Assembly (NCBI GenBank): GCA_019321725.1
Contig: CM033110.1
Location: 21,445,278 to 21,509,277, forward strand
Direction: 5' to 3'
Source: Paulownia fortunei
Taxonomy: Eukaryota; Streptophyta; Magnoliopsida; Lamiales; Paulowniaceae
Length of the DNA stretch: 64,000 nucleotides
Shown: one piece after another, positions 24,601 to 39,600 of the stretch
Numbering within the stretch: position 1 is the first letter of the stretch
Layout of the letters: each line of letters begins with the position of its first letter
The notes under the pieces: generated by a model
The model's input: the letters and a program-made list of their open reading frames with translations, nothing else
What the model was told of the DNA's origin: nothing
The model's database searches: none
Position numbers and translations under genes: made by a program

Positions 24601-27600
24601 CAATGTGCTTTGTGCTGGAGCCTGAGGAAGAAAAATGTTGTTTTGCATAGTCCAGCAATCATCATTGAGGATCCACCAGTGAGGTATTGGAGTAGTCAAT
24701 TCGCATCATTTTCTAGCAAAATTGAAATGGACATTATCAGAATGCTTCCTGAGAAGCATGTTCAAATTGGGGCACTCATTGCTGGTCCGCACATTCAAAT
24801 ATCTTTGTTAAATGATCGGTTCCATGCTGAAACTACAAACCCTCATCATCTTGTCACACAGGTCTTATTTGAAATCTGCAACATTGAATTTCTGGTATCA
24901 CCAAATCTGAAAGATAATGTTGGATTATCAAGTGAAAATGCTTCAGAAAGTGATAGAGGATCAGAGTGCCTTGGACTTAAAGAACCTGAAGAAATTGACA
25001 TCTCTAAATCAGATAATGGAGCTTACAGCTGTCAAGGGCAGATTTCAATCAATGCATACCTAAACTTTAATGGTTTGAAGGCTTACTTTGGTGGAACCAC
25101 TGAGAATCAAAAACACCAAATTATTGTATTAAGGCCAACAACCACACAACTTGGTTATGTAAGGTAATTCTCTGTTCTTTGTACATTCGTTCTGCTTCTA
25201 ATTTTGAACTGTACGCAGCTCAGGATGAATTGTTGTGTTTATTACTGGCTGAATGTCCGAAATCACATCTTAAGTTAACTGGTTGATGAGTGGTCGCCTA
25301 CAAATATTCCTTAAATACTTTGACCTTCATTTGTTGTCATTCTTCCTTTTGGTTTATGTTAGACGTGATTTTTCTATTCTAAATAAAATGGCCCTCAGAT
25401 GTTCTTTCGGAAAGTAGAACTATGATGCTTTTGTTCAGTGAGCAAGCAATTTGACTTTTCATTACACGTCCGGAGTTAATCTCCTGCTTTTATCCTCTCT
25501 CTGGAAAGCATGATCAGTCAGTTCTTGGCAGTCAATTTCTTCCGTAATCAAGCTTACTTAATTAAAGCATTGCTAAGGTGAGAACTCATACTTAGACGAC
25601 AAAGTAATAAGGCATAATATGAGGTAAACACATGTTTCATTTTCATCTGAAGCATAGTTTAGCAGATCTTTGATGCAGCTCAAAGAAGATTTGCAATGAT
25701 ATGGTAGTTTCTCAGCTAATGCACATATTGGTTATCCCAAAAATGCACATCCATCAAACCATATGTTATGCTCTGCTGATTTTGAATATTTGTCTTATCC
25801 ATGGCAGGAAGGATCACCATTCATTTGGCTCATCAGTCGTTGCTGTCTCAGCAGCTTCCCACTGGGTGGCTACTGGGTTTTCCTGTTTATTGTTTCTGGA
25901 TGAGTTGTATGTTGTGACAAAGGTGATTTGTCTTTCATTATTGGCTGGATAACACAGAGAAAATTGTTGATTTTGTTGTTTCTCTTGTTATAAGCTCAAT
26001 CGTGCTACTTATTTTATTTGTATTTGTATTGCATATTGCTTATTTTCACTTATGTGCTCAATATTTTTTTCAATTTCATGATTGGTTGTGCTAGAAAACC
26101 TAGAACACCTGTTATCACTTTGATGTTATATCTTTACTTCGTTTCTTTGATATTTCACTCCATTCTGGCTCCTTAAAATCTCTGTTTGCTAACTGAGATA
26201 TCTGATGGCTTATCGCCCATGTTTGGTGATCATAATAGACAGAGTTATCTTGTAAAGCTAGATTGACCCCTTCTATTGGAACTTAGAAGCCGGATCACTT
26301 TTAATAAGACTATAACTAGATTAACCACTTTTATGGAACTTAGAAGCGGTCTCACATTCTAGTAAAACTATGTATCTGTGTTGGCCAACACATGCCAAAC
26401 AATGAAACTTTTGGATACGCATCTATTACTCCATTTACCTTTTCTTAATAGAAGGTCAAAGTCCAGAAATTTTTCAGATAATTATCGGCGACATGTTTCA
26501 CACTTCTTTTGCAATATCCAGAAAATGGTAACATGAATTTCTTTGAAAGATAATGAGAATAGTTGTTAATAGATGTTACACAAGTAACTGTACTTAGGCC
26601 CGTTTGGAACAGAGATTGGCCTTTTGGCCGAAGATATTTCCTAGGCAAGGCCATTCCACCTGGAATAGCCTATTCCCATTCTTGTGCTCGGGTACCCTCA
26701 AGGACTGAAGCTAGAGTAGAAAGGCTTTCCTCGTTCTTATGTTTGGTTCATTAGAATCAAATAGCTAAAAAGAATGAAATTTTATCTACTTTGACTGTTA
26801 CACTTTTGTGTGCATTTATAACTGCATAAAATATATTGAATGCTATATATCATGTACATCATATACTATTATTTAATATGTCATGTATTATGCATAAATT
26901 GTATTATAATATTTTAGGTAAAAATCATGATAGATATTAAGTATATAATAAATAGTGCAAAGTATTGTGATATATATTAAATATTTATAGCATATGTGAT
27001 ATGCATTTTAGTATTTAACTATATTGCTAAATCATATTATACTGATAAAGGTACGATTAGTACATATCCTATGATATGTTAAATATATAATAAACAGTGG
27101 TGAATATATATTGATATAATTTTATAGTAATAAATGGTAGTAAATCTACAAACTTTTGCATTTATAAAAATGTTCATCTTATTTACTCAATGTATGTACT
27201 CTACTTTTGTGTCTGCGTGTTCGCGTGTCTCCATGACCATATCCTTGTGTTTATGTTGTGCTTCTTATATTGGTGTACTAACTTGTGAGAGGTATGAAAG
27301 GTAACATGTGATTATCATCTGAAATCTTAATTATTTAGCATTGGATCTTTAAGAGAGGATTGCAATTACATTCCGAGGACGAAAATTTTGGATTTTCTTC
27401 TATAATCACAGAGTATTTTTCCTGTCCAGATAGTTTTTGGAGTATTCTATGAGACACTTGCCTTCACTATGGATGGATCAGGTGGTGATTTGAGCTATGA
27501 AGAATTATCAAGCAGAGAGACAATCTTTTTTGAATCTGAGTGCGGGCAAACATTCTCTGTAGGAAGCAAACAGGCATCACTTGTTACAAACCCTCAAGTG

Positions 27601-30600
27601 TTTGTCAACAGCACTTGTGAGCTTAAGTCGTTTGACATGATTCTTCATAATTCCAGGAAAAGTTGTAGTCTGGAGACCCATATGAGCATGATGCCTATTG
27701 ACAGAGAAACTGGCAGAAAGTCAGCCTTGCATGACACTTCTAGCAACGGAATATACATAACTATTCAGAAGTCAATGGTGGAGTTTATGTTTAAAGGATG
27801 GAATATGGATGTTGTCATTGACATAACTGGAGCTCAATGTATCATTTTCAAATATTTGACCGAGTATGATGGAACCTCTGATAAATCTGAGCTCAAAAAT
27901 CTCTTATGCTCTCTAAATTTCTTGACTGAAGCATCAGTTTATCATAGCAAATTATGTTTCTGCTTGAGAAACCTTGAGAAAGCCTTACCATTGGCAAGCT
28001 TGCACAGTACAGCTGATGAATCTACTTCTCATGGTATAACGTTTCACATGTGGGGTGATTCTCCTTTGATTGTGAGTACTGAAAGGCTGGGGAATCATTG
28101 GTTATTCGGAAAAATTGTTATTTCTGGAATTTATATGGCTGGATGCCAAGTAAAAGATATTTTGGTCAATGCATTTGAGGAATTTCATGCATCTTATTCT
28201 GTTGGGGGCGACTTCCAGGCAATCTCGTGTGAATGCAAGGTGTTATGCCTCTACATAAACAAGATTTTGTTCATGATATGCTACAAATTGAGCTTTTCAA
28301 TTGCATTTTTCATATATTTGAAATGGTCTAGTTATGCCAGTTATTCATATGTCTGATAATTTTTTGAACTTTTAATTCATAGATTGGTATGTGTGTTTCT
28401 TAACAGGGTGGTTCCATGTTACTTGAGGCAACAGCTTTGACAATGTTCATTGAATGCTTTACTTCGTACTATCAATGGATCTCAGAACTTTGGCCTTCTG
28501 GTCGATCATCTAGTAGAGTTGTAGTTGCGCAATATATCAGCGAAATGGCTCTTCTAGATGGGCAACCTAGTGTAAATCCCCAACAAGTCCAACGTCGAGA
28601 AGTAATGTGGGATCGTCTTGAAGCATTTACCATGAGTCTATTGCATCTATCTGTTGTACTTGTGGAGAGAGATGAATCTGGTATGTTGTCTTATCTTGTT
28701 GTTGAAAATGTTCAAAATGTTGTGGTGAAATATGATTAAATAGAAAACTCCAATGCAGGCAGACTTCAGGAACTTCTGTTTGAGGTTGACTTTCAATTCA
28801 GACTTGAACTGTTAAATACAGTTAGAAAAATGTCAATCAGTATTTCCAAGTTTTCTATGCTTTCTCAATTCATGCATGGGGATCTGGGACATAAAGCCAC
28901 GGTTATTCGGACTCCTTTCTCTTCTATCGTGCCTGACAATTCATTATCCAGCTTTATAAGCAAGGACTCTTCACCTTCTCTCCAGCATAAAGATTCTATT
29001 CACCCAGACCTTGCTGATGCTAGTGGCCCAAGTACCTCAGTCTCTCAAAGGGGTTCTCATGTTGGTATTTCCATGAGTAACCCAGCACCAAAAAACTTGT
29101 ACATAAGTCCACAAAAGTATATACTGACAGATTTGCGATGTTTCCTAGCAGTTGAGGGGCCTGTGACAAGAGGCCGTATTAGTCCTGCATACTCAAATAA
29201 CATTTGGGTTGGGAGTGGTTCTATATCAGGGTTTGATATGACTATCTCTCTGTATGAAATAAAGGTAAGCAACGTTGCTTGGTAATCTTCATAAAAATTT
29301 ATCTGAACTTCATTTAAATAACATGTTGGCAATTTGCATTGCCTTGACCCAGAGAAATACAGAAATTAAAAGAGATAAAGAGGATTTACACTTGTGATGT
29401 TCTTTCTATTTATATCTCTCGATGGGAGACAATTGTTTAATACCTTGTGGCTATGGCTGTGATGACAAACACAAAAACTAAAAAAAATGGCATATTCAAC
29501 AATATGATTCCCATCTTTGTGGAATTGATCTTTATAAAGCATATTGAAAGCTCATGGAAAGAATTGATCAATGATTAATGGCTTTATAAATTTGCTTTGT
29601 AATTTGGTCCTCACGTTGCATAATTTTTTTTCTGGTTGCTGATTTTGTTAATTTTTGAAGCTCCTACATACTTCTTTTTTCTAAGAAATTTTACTTTGGC
29701 CGTGTTCTATTCTTTCTGATTATTTTGCACAGATGGTACTTTCTGCTTTTGAATCTTGCTCCAAGGTTTTGAGCAGAGAGGGAGCTTCCAAAGTGGAATC
29801 CAGTGCCTGGTCTTATAACCAAGAACCAGGAGGAAGCATGGAAGAAATGGTTCCTGATGGTACTTGTTATCTCATCTTTTTGTTGTAGAACAGCTTTCTT
29901 TCAGAACTTCAGCTAAGTTATCCCCGCAACTTCTACAGGAACAATTGTTGCTATCCAAGATATCGATCAACACATGTATATTGCAGTCGGAGGCACTGAA
30001 AGTGGATATGATACAGCTGGAGCAATCCATTATTCACTGGTGGGAGAGCGGGCTCTTTTCAGAGTAAGAATGCTTTAACATCAATCTCTCCGATTGATTG
30101 CACCTTTTTATATGACTGAGAAACTGCATTTTATGGTAAAAATTGGTTGAAGAAAGACATTGTGTGAGGTTCCGTTTGAGGCTGGCAGACTTAGATTGAT
30201 ACTTCCAATCATTTACTTTATTTAGCATTTGCAGGCTCCTGTTAGTAAGCATCATCCTGCTCTAGACTTAAATTGGATAGATTCTTGTTTACATTCAAAG
30301 ACTATCCATTTGATATTGCAACAAAATCGTGGCTCTATATGTGAGATTGACTTAATTTGAAGTGATATTGAATTTCTCTCCATCTAGTTAATTATCCTAT
30401 GGTGTATAGTTCTTCTGCATAGGTGTGACAGGTAATGATTGCTGATATGATATTGAATGACAAATGACAAAGTAATAGCTTCTTGGAGATTGTGTCTGTT
30501 TGTATGTGCCAAATGACATCACTGTATGTTTTTTTGGTTCATTGTTCCTATGTCTGTGATACAGCAGATTAATTGGATGTTTTTCTTCCTCTTTAGACTC

Positions 30601-33600
30601 TACCATTGTTTTCCCATTGATGTTCTAATCTGTTTTTTGGTTCATTGTTCTAGTTTGTAGTATGATACATATTTTCATTGATATTTTCTTTGTGTCTCGA
30701 CTTATTATGTGTACAGATATTTGGCAAATGCTTTGTATGAGAAGGAGCAAATTGCTGAGATTTTGGGAACTTCAACTATCATTGTTCAAATTGAAATCGG
30801 CGAAGAATATTTTCATTTTCTTCTTGAGGAATACTGTTGAATGGCAAAACCTCATTATTTCCTAAATTGTTTTCCTGTTCTCTTATTTGAACTATATGTG
30901 TTCTGCCAGTGGCAGATTTTACAGGGTCCATGGTGCATGCGAGGCTTGAAACCTTCTGATGTTCTAAACAATAGCCAAATATGTCTCTGGCCTCTTCCCT
31001 TCCCTTATTCTTGAAGGACCCCAATTTTCTAAGGATGCTCCAACTAGCCTTTCCTGCCCTCATTTTGTCCTTCAATCCGGTGATTTGCTGCCTCACAAAA
31101 CTAAAGAGTTATACTTTTTCATTTTAGCAAGAAAGATAATAAGTTTAATTACTCAGTGCAATATAAAAAATTTGCATTGTCGTCCTTGAAGTGCTAATTT
31201 CAATATTTTATTCCGTAGTTTACCGATTTGGTTACAGAATGATACTTTTTGTTTGATGTTACTAATCACTGAGGAAATATCCATGAAAGTTCAGTTTGGA
31301 TCGCGTGCTTGTACTGTAATGAATTTGTGCAAACACACATTTTCTTGTGGATTAAAAATTTTAGCCTTTGCAATGCATTCTAATGTCCTCAAACATGTGC
31401 ACATGTTGATTACCTGTGCCATTTTTCTTGTGTTCAAGATGGAGTTTTACAAATTGAACCAAAATGTAACAGAATTGGAACATTCAGGAGTTACATGTTG
31501 ATTTTTCTGCTCAAAACTACTCTTTTGTGAAATTGAACTCATGTCAATATTAAGAGGGTGTTTTGCTAAGCTTATAAGCTCCTTAAAAACAACTTATAAT
31601 ATGTTTTAGAGCCTATAAGATGTTTTAGAATGTTTAGCATTTTGAGATGGCAGCTTACTCCAAAATAAGATGTGAAAGTATAAGCTCAAAATAAGGAGAC
31701 CCCAACTTATTTTTTAAAATCTAACAAACTCCTTTTGTTGACCGTATAATTACAAGATTACTGTAGCAAACTAAGAACGTCTTATGAGCTTTTGGAATTT
31801 ATTATAAAAACAAATTGATAACTTAACTGTAAAATATGATTTAAAAATCTTATTTGCTCCAGTAGATTTTACAAGCTCCGGGATCTTATAAGATGTTTGA
31901 TATAAGTGTTGCCAAACACATTCTGTATGAGGCTTTGCTGTGATGAGTATGTCATTTTGAAAAGCTAACTTTCTTGAAGGAGAAAGCTGTGTCATGTTGG
32001 TCCATTTCTCATTTCGAATAGTGTAGTGTAATAATGTTGTGCCTTTTGAGTTGTTACTAATGATATACAGACTTCAACTGCCTTTTCCGCCCTCTATTGT
32101 CATTTATAGTTTTGTTGCTAGCTGAAAAGTTGATGCATCAATATGCTCTTTGTGCTTAACCAAGTAGTAGCTGCAGGGCCTTGTGCTTTGCCATGGTATA
32201 TCTAAAGTATCTAATGCCGGTCTGCCAGATGTCCTGAAGATTGAAGAAAGATATGACGATGATAACAATCCCCTTTAGTTTTCTATGGATGTGGTTTTTT
32301 CCTTGTTACATGCCAATATATGCTAGGAAATGCATCAGCACGCGGGTACACCAGATCTTTGTTTTCACTTTTTTTTCCAAATATTGAACATACTCATTTC
32401 TGTCATGTTCAGGGCCGTGTCTGATGTTTTTCCTTTTCTGTGTTTGACACAATCAGCGACTAGTGGACCTTTCCAGCTTGTCCCTGAAAAAAAGCTTACA
32501 ATCATTTCTATTCTATCAACTTCGCTTTCCAAATAAATCATTTTTGGGAACTGTGGACATGATATTTATTTAGTATCTTCACAACCATGACATCATGCGG
32601 GAAGTTTGCTTGTATAGTTATTGGATGAGCAATTTAAAATTCTGGAAATGTTGGGCTTATCTGAACATCCTTGATATGATATATTTGGTTTCCTATTAGT
32701 TCACCCATTTGCATTGAAATTTCTTATTTACTTCCCTGATCTGGTGTGAAGACTTTACTCACTACCGCGTTTTCTCCTTACTATAGAGCATCTGTTGGGG
32801 TATTGCTGATAATAAACTGGTATCTCATTCTGCTTCTTCATATTAATTGAAATGAGGGTTGTATGAAGAGCCATCATCCAACCCCCTTCGGAGTACAGTA
32901 TCTTTACTCCGTTAGCCAAATTTTTTTTGGGTAGTTCTGTTGTTGTATAGTTGGCCAGGTCCTTTGCAATTTTGTCCAACAATTACCATTGAATATTTGT
33001 TCAGGTAAAGTATCATAAGCCAAGGATATGGAAGCCACAAGTTCAGTATTTTTCCCTCATTTCACTGTATGGTAAAGATAACTCGGGGGAATCACTGAGA
33101 TTGAATTGCCGCCCAAGGTCCAGATTTGTTGATATCTCTTGTTCTAATGATAGTGGGTCTGCCCTTTGGAGAATGCTTCCTTTTAAACCTGATGCCTATG
33201 AAGATGCTATTAAGCTGGCATCTTCTAATTCTTTATCTAAAAGGGCGTTTCACCTTGTGAATAAGAAGAATGATTGTGCAGTGGCTTTTACCGATGGCAT
33301 CCTTGAATTCGTCAGCAAGCCAGGAAATCTGTTCAAGTGGAAAGTGTTTGATGACCCTGGTCCAGTGGGTAATAATTTGTTGCCAAAAAGTTATATTATG
33401 GAGGGATCTTCCAGCGCCACCTCCGAGTCAAGGGAACTACAAAGTTTCCCAAGGACTGGAACTGATTCTCGAAGTGATTCAAATGTCACTGACAAGGGAG
33501 AGTTTAGGACAAATGGAAAACTTTTGGGGATCACAGTTAAGGTGGACAAGGTTACCCTGACAATTGTTCATGAGCTTTCAGATACTGAGGAAAAGTTCCC

Positions 33601-36600
33601 ACTTCTCCAAGGATCAATTATACCAAATCAAACAATAATACAGATCACAAATTTTAAAGTCAGGGTTATGAACACATTTGAAGTTATTCTAAATTACTTT
33701 GATGCCCAGCAAAACTCATGGTAACTATTTTCATGCTTCAATCTGTGTCAGTTTTTTCCCCCTAATCTGTCTTCTTTTCAGAAGCTACTGTGTATTTTGC
33801 TTTTTTCCATTTCAATTAGATGTTTCAAATTATTTCACTTTCATTTATGATGGCAGGAAGGAATTCATTCAACCACTTGAAATCTGCATTTTCTACTCTC
33901 AGAAGTTTCTTATTCAGGGTGCAGAAAATTCTCTTCACGGAGTGCCAAGTCATTTCTATGCTAAAATTAAGGAGGTTTGTCCCTTGATGTTCAATTGTTT
34001 GTTCTCGTTAGCATCACACTTTATTACTATGATAAGTTTTTTATGGCATTGGCAGGTGACCGTATTACTGAGTGAGCTTTCGTTGGATATCCTTTTATTT
34101 GTGATTGGGAAGTTGGATTTGGCTGGTCCTTATGCAGTAAAAAGCTCTGTGGTTCTGGCCAATTGCTGCAAGGTTCTTAAACTAATTTGTTTCTAGCATG
34201 AATAGCTAGTTAAAAATTCTTTCGTTTATTGAAATCATAAAAGAATATTCTCTGCACACATTGAGTTGTGTCTCTTGAACTTGCACAAATTTGTGGTTAT
34301 TTCTTTGCGTAACTGGGTTTTCTTTTATAATCTTCTTGTTTTCACTGTGAATGTTGCTTGGCTTGTTTTCCCTTATTTACGCTTTTTTTTGTTCTGATTT
34401 GACATAGAACCAATTAAGTTTGCAGGAAGCATGAAAACAAAAGTAACTGCCTGCATTGTATCTCCCTGCTTGCTTATCTCATCCCCATGTTTCCTGACTA
34501 ATGCTTTGATATTCTTCCATTTCCCCGTGTCTAATTCTTCTCAGCTCAGATGGTGATTATGTCGCTGCTGCATCCCTTTTTTTATTTTTTGATGTATAAT
34601 CCAGAGACTTCTAAGTAGCATTCTAGGCATGGTATCCTTGAGTTAGTTTGTTGTCACTTTGTTTGTTCTTGTGTTTGTTGCAACTCCGGGAATGTAAGAA
34701 CAGAATTCTCCCATGTGAATGATTGTGTGTTATTTGCTCTAGTTGCCACCATTACGTGATGCTTCACAGATTAGTATGTGCAAAACTCTGCTGATAGAGG
34801 AGGAATTTGATAACTTGTAAATTAGAACTTTAAAACTATATTTAACTGTTTGCTTCAAAAAATCAAATCTATAAAGTGGTTTTTACTTTGCCTATTCCCT
34901 TGCCCACTTTATTTGAAGAACAATAATAATAGTTATTCTTCAGGAAAAGAGGTGATTTGCTACTTGGGGGTTGAACTATTTAGCGAATGCATGTTGGAAG
35001 AATACAAAAATTTTCTTCCCATGTGCATGCTTTTGTTAATATAACTCGAAAGTTGTGGTTGTGGACCTATTTCTTTTTTTGAATTTACTTATCTGGAAGT
35101 GTGATCTTTTGACAGAGATGGTGGTCTGGGTACTTTTTTCTGTCTATTGAATGAAAATGTTGATTGCAGATGTGTGAGGCATGGAGCCTAGTGAGATGAC
35201 AATTCGGGCTGGTTATTGAATGTTTTAGATTATGGATAGGATGTACACCAACTCACATTTTCTTTGTTTTTCCTGAAATTGCCGAACTAATAGATGCATG
35301 TCAACTGTGACTGATAAAAATATGATATTGGATGTATAGGATCAATGTGATAACTAAATTTAAGGTTTTGTTGAACATGTCAAAGAGTTTTTGATTTTTT
35401 GAACTACAAAGTTGAGTTGCACATTGTTCTTCTCATGCTCATGCCCGAACAGTTTGACAAAAGCTACAATTATCTTTTTATAGGCTCCATATGCTTGATA
35501 TTCTTATTACATGTTTATAGTTATCTAATTTGTAAAAATGGGTCACAACTTCCTTTAATCTTCCAACTCGGTTATATTATCCCTCACACTGTTGTACAAT
35601 TTATTTTTATGATGTATGCTTTTGATTGAGCCCTAGCTTACTGCATAAAGTTGTTTTTTCTGAAAAATGGAAGATTTATAACTGAATTTTCTAAATGGCA
35701 GGTTGAAAACCAGTCTGGCTTGACTCTTGTTTGCCAGTTTTATGATAATCAAGTTGCATCAATATCTGCAAGACAGCCAACTACCATTTTTTTAAGGTAG
35801 CCCCAATAGATTTCATTAGTTTGCGTAAATATCCAGTTCTGAGTTTTTATCATCTTCATTTTTAAGTGAAAATTGTTTACTTTCAATCCTTTTTAGTCTT
35901 TACATGTGGAAAATGGATTAGCAGAACTTTGTTTATAAGGAGGATGGGTCAGCGATAACTTCTTACTGTTTTTTGGATTAGAATGTTTGAGATAAAGTGG
36001 AAAGGTTTAAAGACTTCTCATACATTCCTTCTCCTGTGAACATTTTGACAACCCATTATGGCAGAAGGTATCAACAGTTGATTTGTAAGCCCGAGTTATC
36101 AGATTCATTACTTTGTTTTGGTGAACAGTGCCCAGATTTTAGATGGAAAAGAAAAGAAAAACTATAATACGGAAGATGATACCCTCTGGCTGTAAATGCA
36201 CTCCACAACAATTGGTGATAATATATCCATGGGGTTTGGAACGTATACCACAACTCCAATGGGTGATTAAATTATGTAACTTCAGGAAAATTTAGAAGTA
36301 TTTCTGTCATCTGAAGTACTGCTTCAAGAAAGGGAACAATTTATTTAGAGTTACACAGATTCCATTAGAAAATGAAGACATCATTGAATTTCTGGTATTT
36401 TATTTTCTTCACTAGCGGTTTTTTCACTTAGATGGTTTCCAATTATCTTTCTGCAAAGTTGAGTATTTATTGGGTGAGCCTTCCATTTGGCATGTCTTTA
36501 CTGTTATCTCTTGAAAACATATATATTCATTTGTTTGTCACTTCCATGGGTAAATTTTTCTGGTCAACATTTGATGTGGGCTCTTTAATGTTCTCAAGGC

Positions 36601-39600
36601 ACCAAGCTTTGGCAAATCAACCACCAGAAGCATCTTTCTGCTCAGTTCAGCTTGTCCAGCAAGGTTGCCTTTCGACTTCTCCAATTCATCTTTCATTTTT
36701 AGAAGCTCGACAATTTGCTTGGAGGACTCGCATTGTATCATCGCAAGGTGAGGTATCCTGCTTCTTGTTTGCAACTTTATAGAATCATCTACTAGAATAG
36801 GCAGCTATTGGTCCTCATTTTGCACAGGAAATTTGTAAATGACAACTGTTGCTCAAATTATTGAAATAGCTGAGGGTTGTCTTTACTCATTTAGTATTTA
36901 CTTAACCTGATATGATAGAAGTGTTTTGAGTTAGTAGAGCAGAAGTTTCTGGATGTGAGTGAATGAGTAATTTATACATCCAAAATGGTAAGCATGATAA
37001 GAACCAATTACTGCACTATGGTGATTTTTCAAAAAAATTTCTAGTTGCAAATTAGAAGTTCTTTCCATATTAATGTGTGCTAGATGCTGAGTAATTGGGC
37101 ATCCATAAATGTCATCTAAGAGTAAGTTGTTGGATTTTAGATTTGGACTTTCTGATTGAGAATTGAAACTAATTGCAATTTTGCCTTCTGGAAAATTTCA
37201 TGCCAAATTTTCTGAAGGTATTGTATAGTTTATGTCTTTAAAAAAACATTTGATATTTGTTTTTTGGATAGCTAACCTGAAAAGATGTTTCCTACTGTTT
37301 GTTGGGGATCAACTTTTATGGGAACGGAAAGATCTACCTCTAGAACTTATGCTTGATAAAGCATAATATTGATGTTTTATTGACAATATTATTTAAAATT
37401 TATCTCAGTAACTTATCTGTGGCTATAGTCTGCAATTTTTTTAATTCAGGACATGAATCATTTACCCATATGGAGCTGAAAGCTTGCATCAAGTAGAAAG
37501 ACTTTATTTTACTCAAGATTTTAACCATTCAAGGATGTGATGCAGTCCATGACTAATAATGGAAAACATGCTAAAGAGTGAACATAATCGATTGAAAGAC
37601 AAGCTCAAGCCAAAATTGTGTCCAGCAGTCCATGTCTAGTAATGGAAAACATGCTAAAGAGAGAGCATAGTTGATTGAAAGTACAAGCTCAAGCGAAAAT
37701 TGTGTCCATTTGAATTAATAGGACGGGGTATATTGTTACATAGCTGTAGCCACATCTAGTTCAGCAGGGTCTGCCAATGCATTGAATTTAAGAATCTATT
37801 TTTGTATGATGACATGCACTTTGGAAAAGTTTAAAAGTGTGGGCTGAAGTTATTTTGAAATTATCTAGTTTTGTGTGGGTGGGCTGCTACTACGACCACA
37901 ACTTATTACTCTTTGTGGAAAAAAAATTTCAGCACCAACAATTATTATCTAAAGTCTCAGGAATTGTTGAACCAAACACTTCTACTACTAAATAGTTGTC
38001 AAATCCATTGGCTTCCTCTCCTTGTATTAAAACAAAAACTGTTCTATAGTCGTTGAATTTGAATCATCAATGTTGGCTTATTTCAAAGCTATGTTATAGT
38101 TTTCAATTCCATCGGCTTCCTCTCCTTATATTAAAACAAAAACTATAGTCGTTGAATTTGAATCATCATTGTTTGCTTATTTCAAAGCTATGTTTCTTTC
38201 TTTATAAGTGGATGGACTGTTTTCCTTATAGTTTCAACTTAATTTTCTTTTCAATCCTGTTTATTCTGTTCTAGTAATCAAAATTGAACATAGCCTTTTT
38301 ACATTATTCATTATGGCCGACTGTTTTTAATAAGTAGCGGTGTGAACATGTTGGGTCAATTGATGGCGTGCATACTAGAATAGTTTCCCAGATTACAGTT
38401 CTTAGCTACAGATACTGGTTCATGAGTGGTGAACCTATGCAACTTGAAAACAAGCATTTTACGAGTGAAAACATATTAGGTTATGAAAATGTTGACTTCG
38501 TTTTACTGTACCTGTAGCATTGGAAATGATTTAAATGAGACTCAGTTGGAAGATAAGGAATTTATTTTAAGTTATTAACTGATAAGGATCAACTAATGAA
38601 ATCTGAGGTAGAATAATGTGCTAAGATGTTCTGACTTGAGTATACCCATTTAGGACTACTCAGTATCATGCTGACAATTGTTGGGTCTTATTGCTTTACC
38701 TTTCTTTTCTAAGTCATGATCTTTGGTTGTCATGGTTTGTAGGATTAACTTTGAATTATTTCCTTTGCTCTACTTTATCAGACTCCAAATCTTTTCCGGG
38801 TCCGTTTATTGTTGTTGAAATTTCAAAGGGAATTGAGGTATAAATTCATCTCTGTCATCTCTGACTTTTTGTGATGGATATAGCTTGCTCGTCTTTCTAG
38901 AATTAATTTGGCTTTCTTTTTCCCCTGTGTTTATTACTAGGATGGCTTGTCAATTGTCGTCTCTCCTCTACTAAAAATACACAATGAAACTGATTTCTCT
39001 CTGGAGCTGCGTTTTCATAGGCCTCAGCAGGAGGAAACTGAGTCTGCTTTGTTGATATTAAAAGCTGGAGATGTTTTAGATGATGCTATGACAGCATTTA
39101 GTGCTATTGATTTGTCAGGTGGTTTGAGAAAGGCATTAACATCTCTAAATGTTGGTATGTTTTTTCATTTCTCCATTTATTCAGTACAAAGTTGAAGAAG
39201 TAACTAGAAGAAATTTAGATTGAATAATTTGTTTCATAGCTGTGAAATCGAAATGCTATATATGTAACCTGTTAATCTGATGTACAAAGAAGAGAATGCA
39301 ATGAAGAAAACAAAGACATGCAGCACTATTTCCATGGCAAAATAAAAAATCTAGGCCATTTTATAGATGATAAAATTCTCTGAAATCAGAATCATTCATT
39401 ACACTATTCTGTTAATTTTAAATTTCTTTCTTTCATCTTTGACAATATTCAGAAACTTGTCATTATTAAGCGAGATGTGAAATCAAAGATAAAAGACGAA
39501 TCTTCAACCAATGATAGACGATGCGTTTTCAGGGTTGTTAATTTTTCAGCTTTGATTTGCCATGATTTTGAGTTCTTTTAAATGCCCAGATTTCAGGTCT

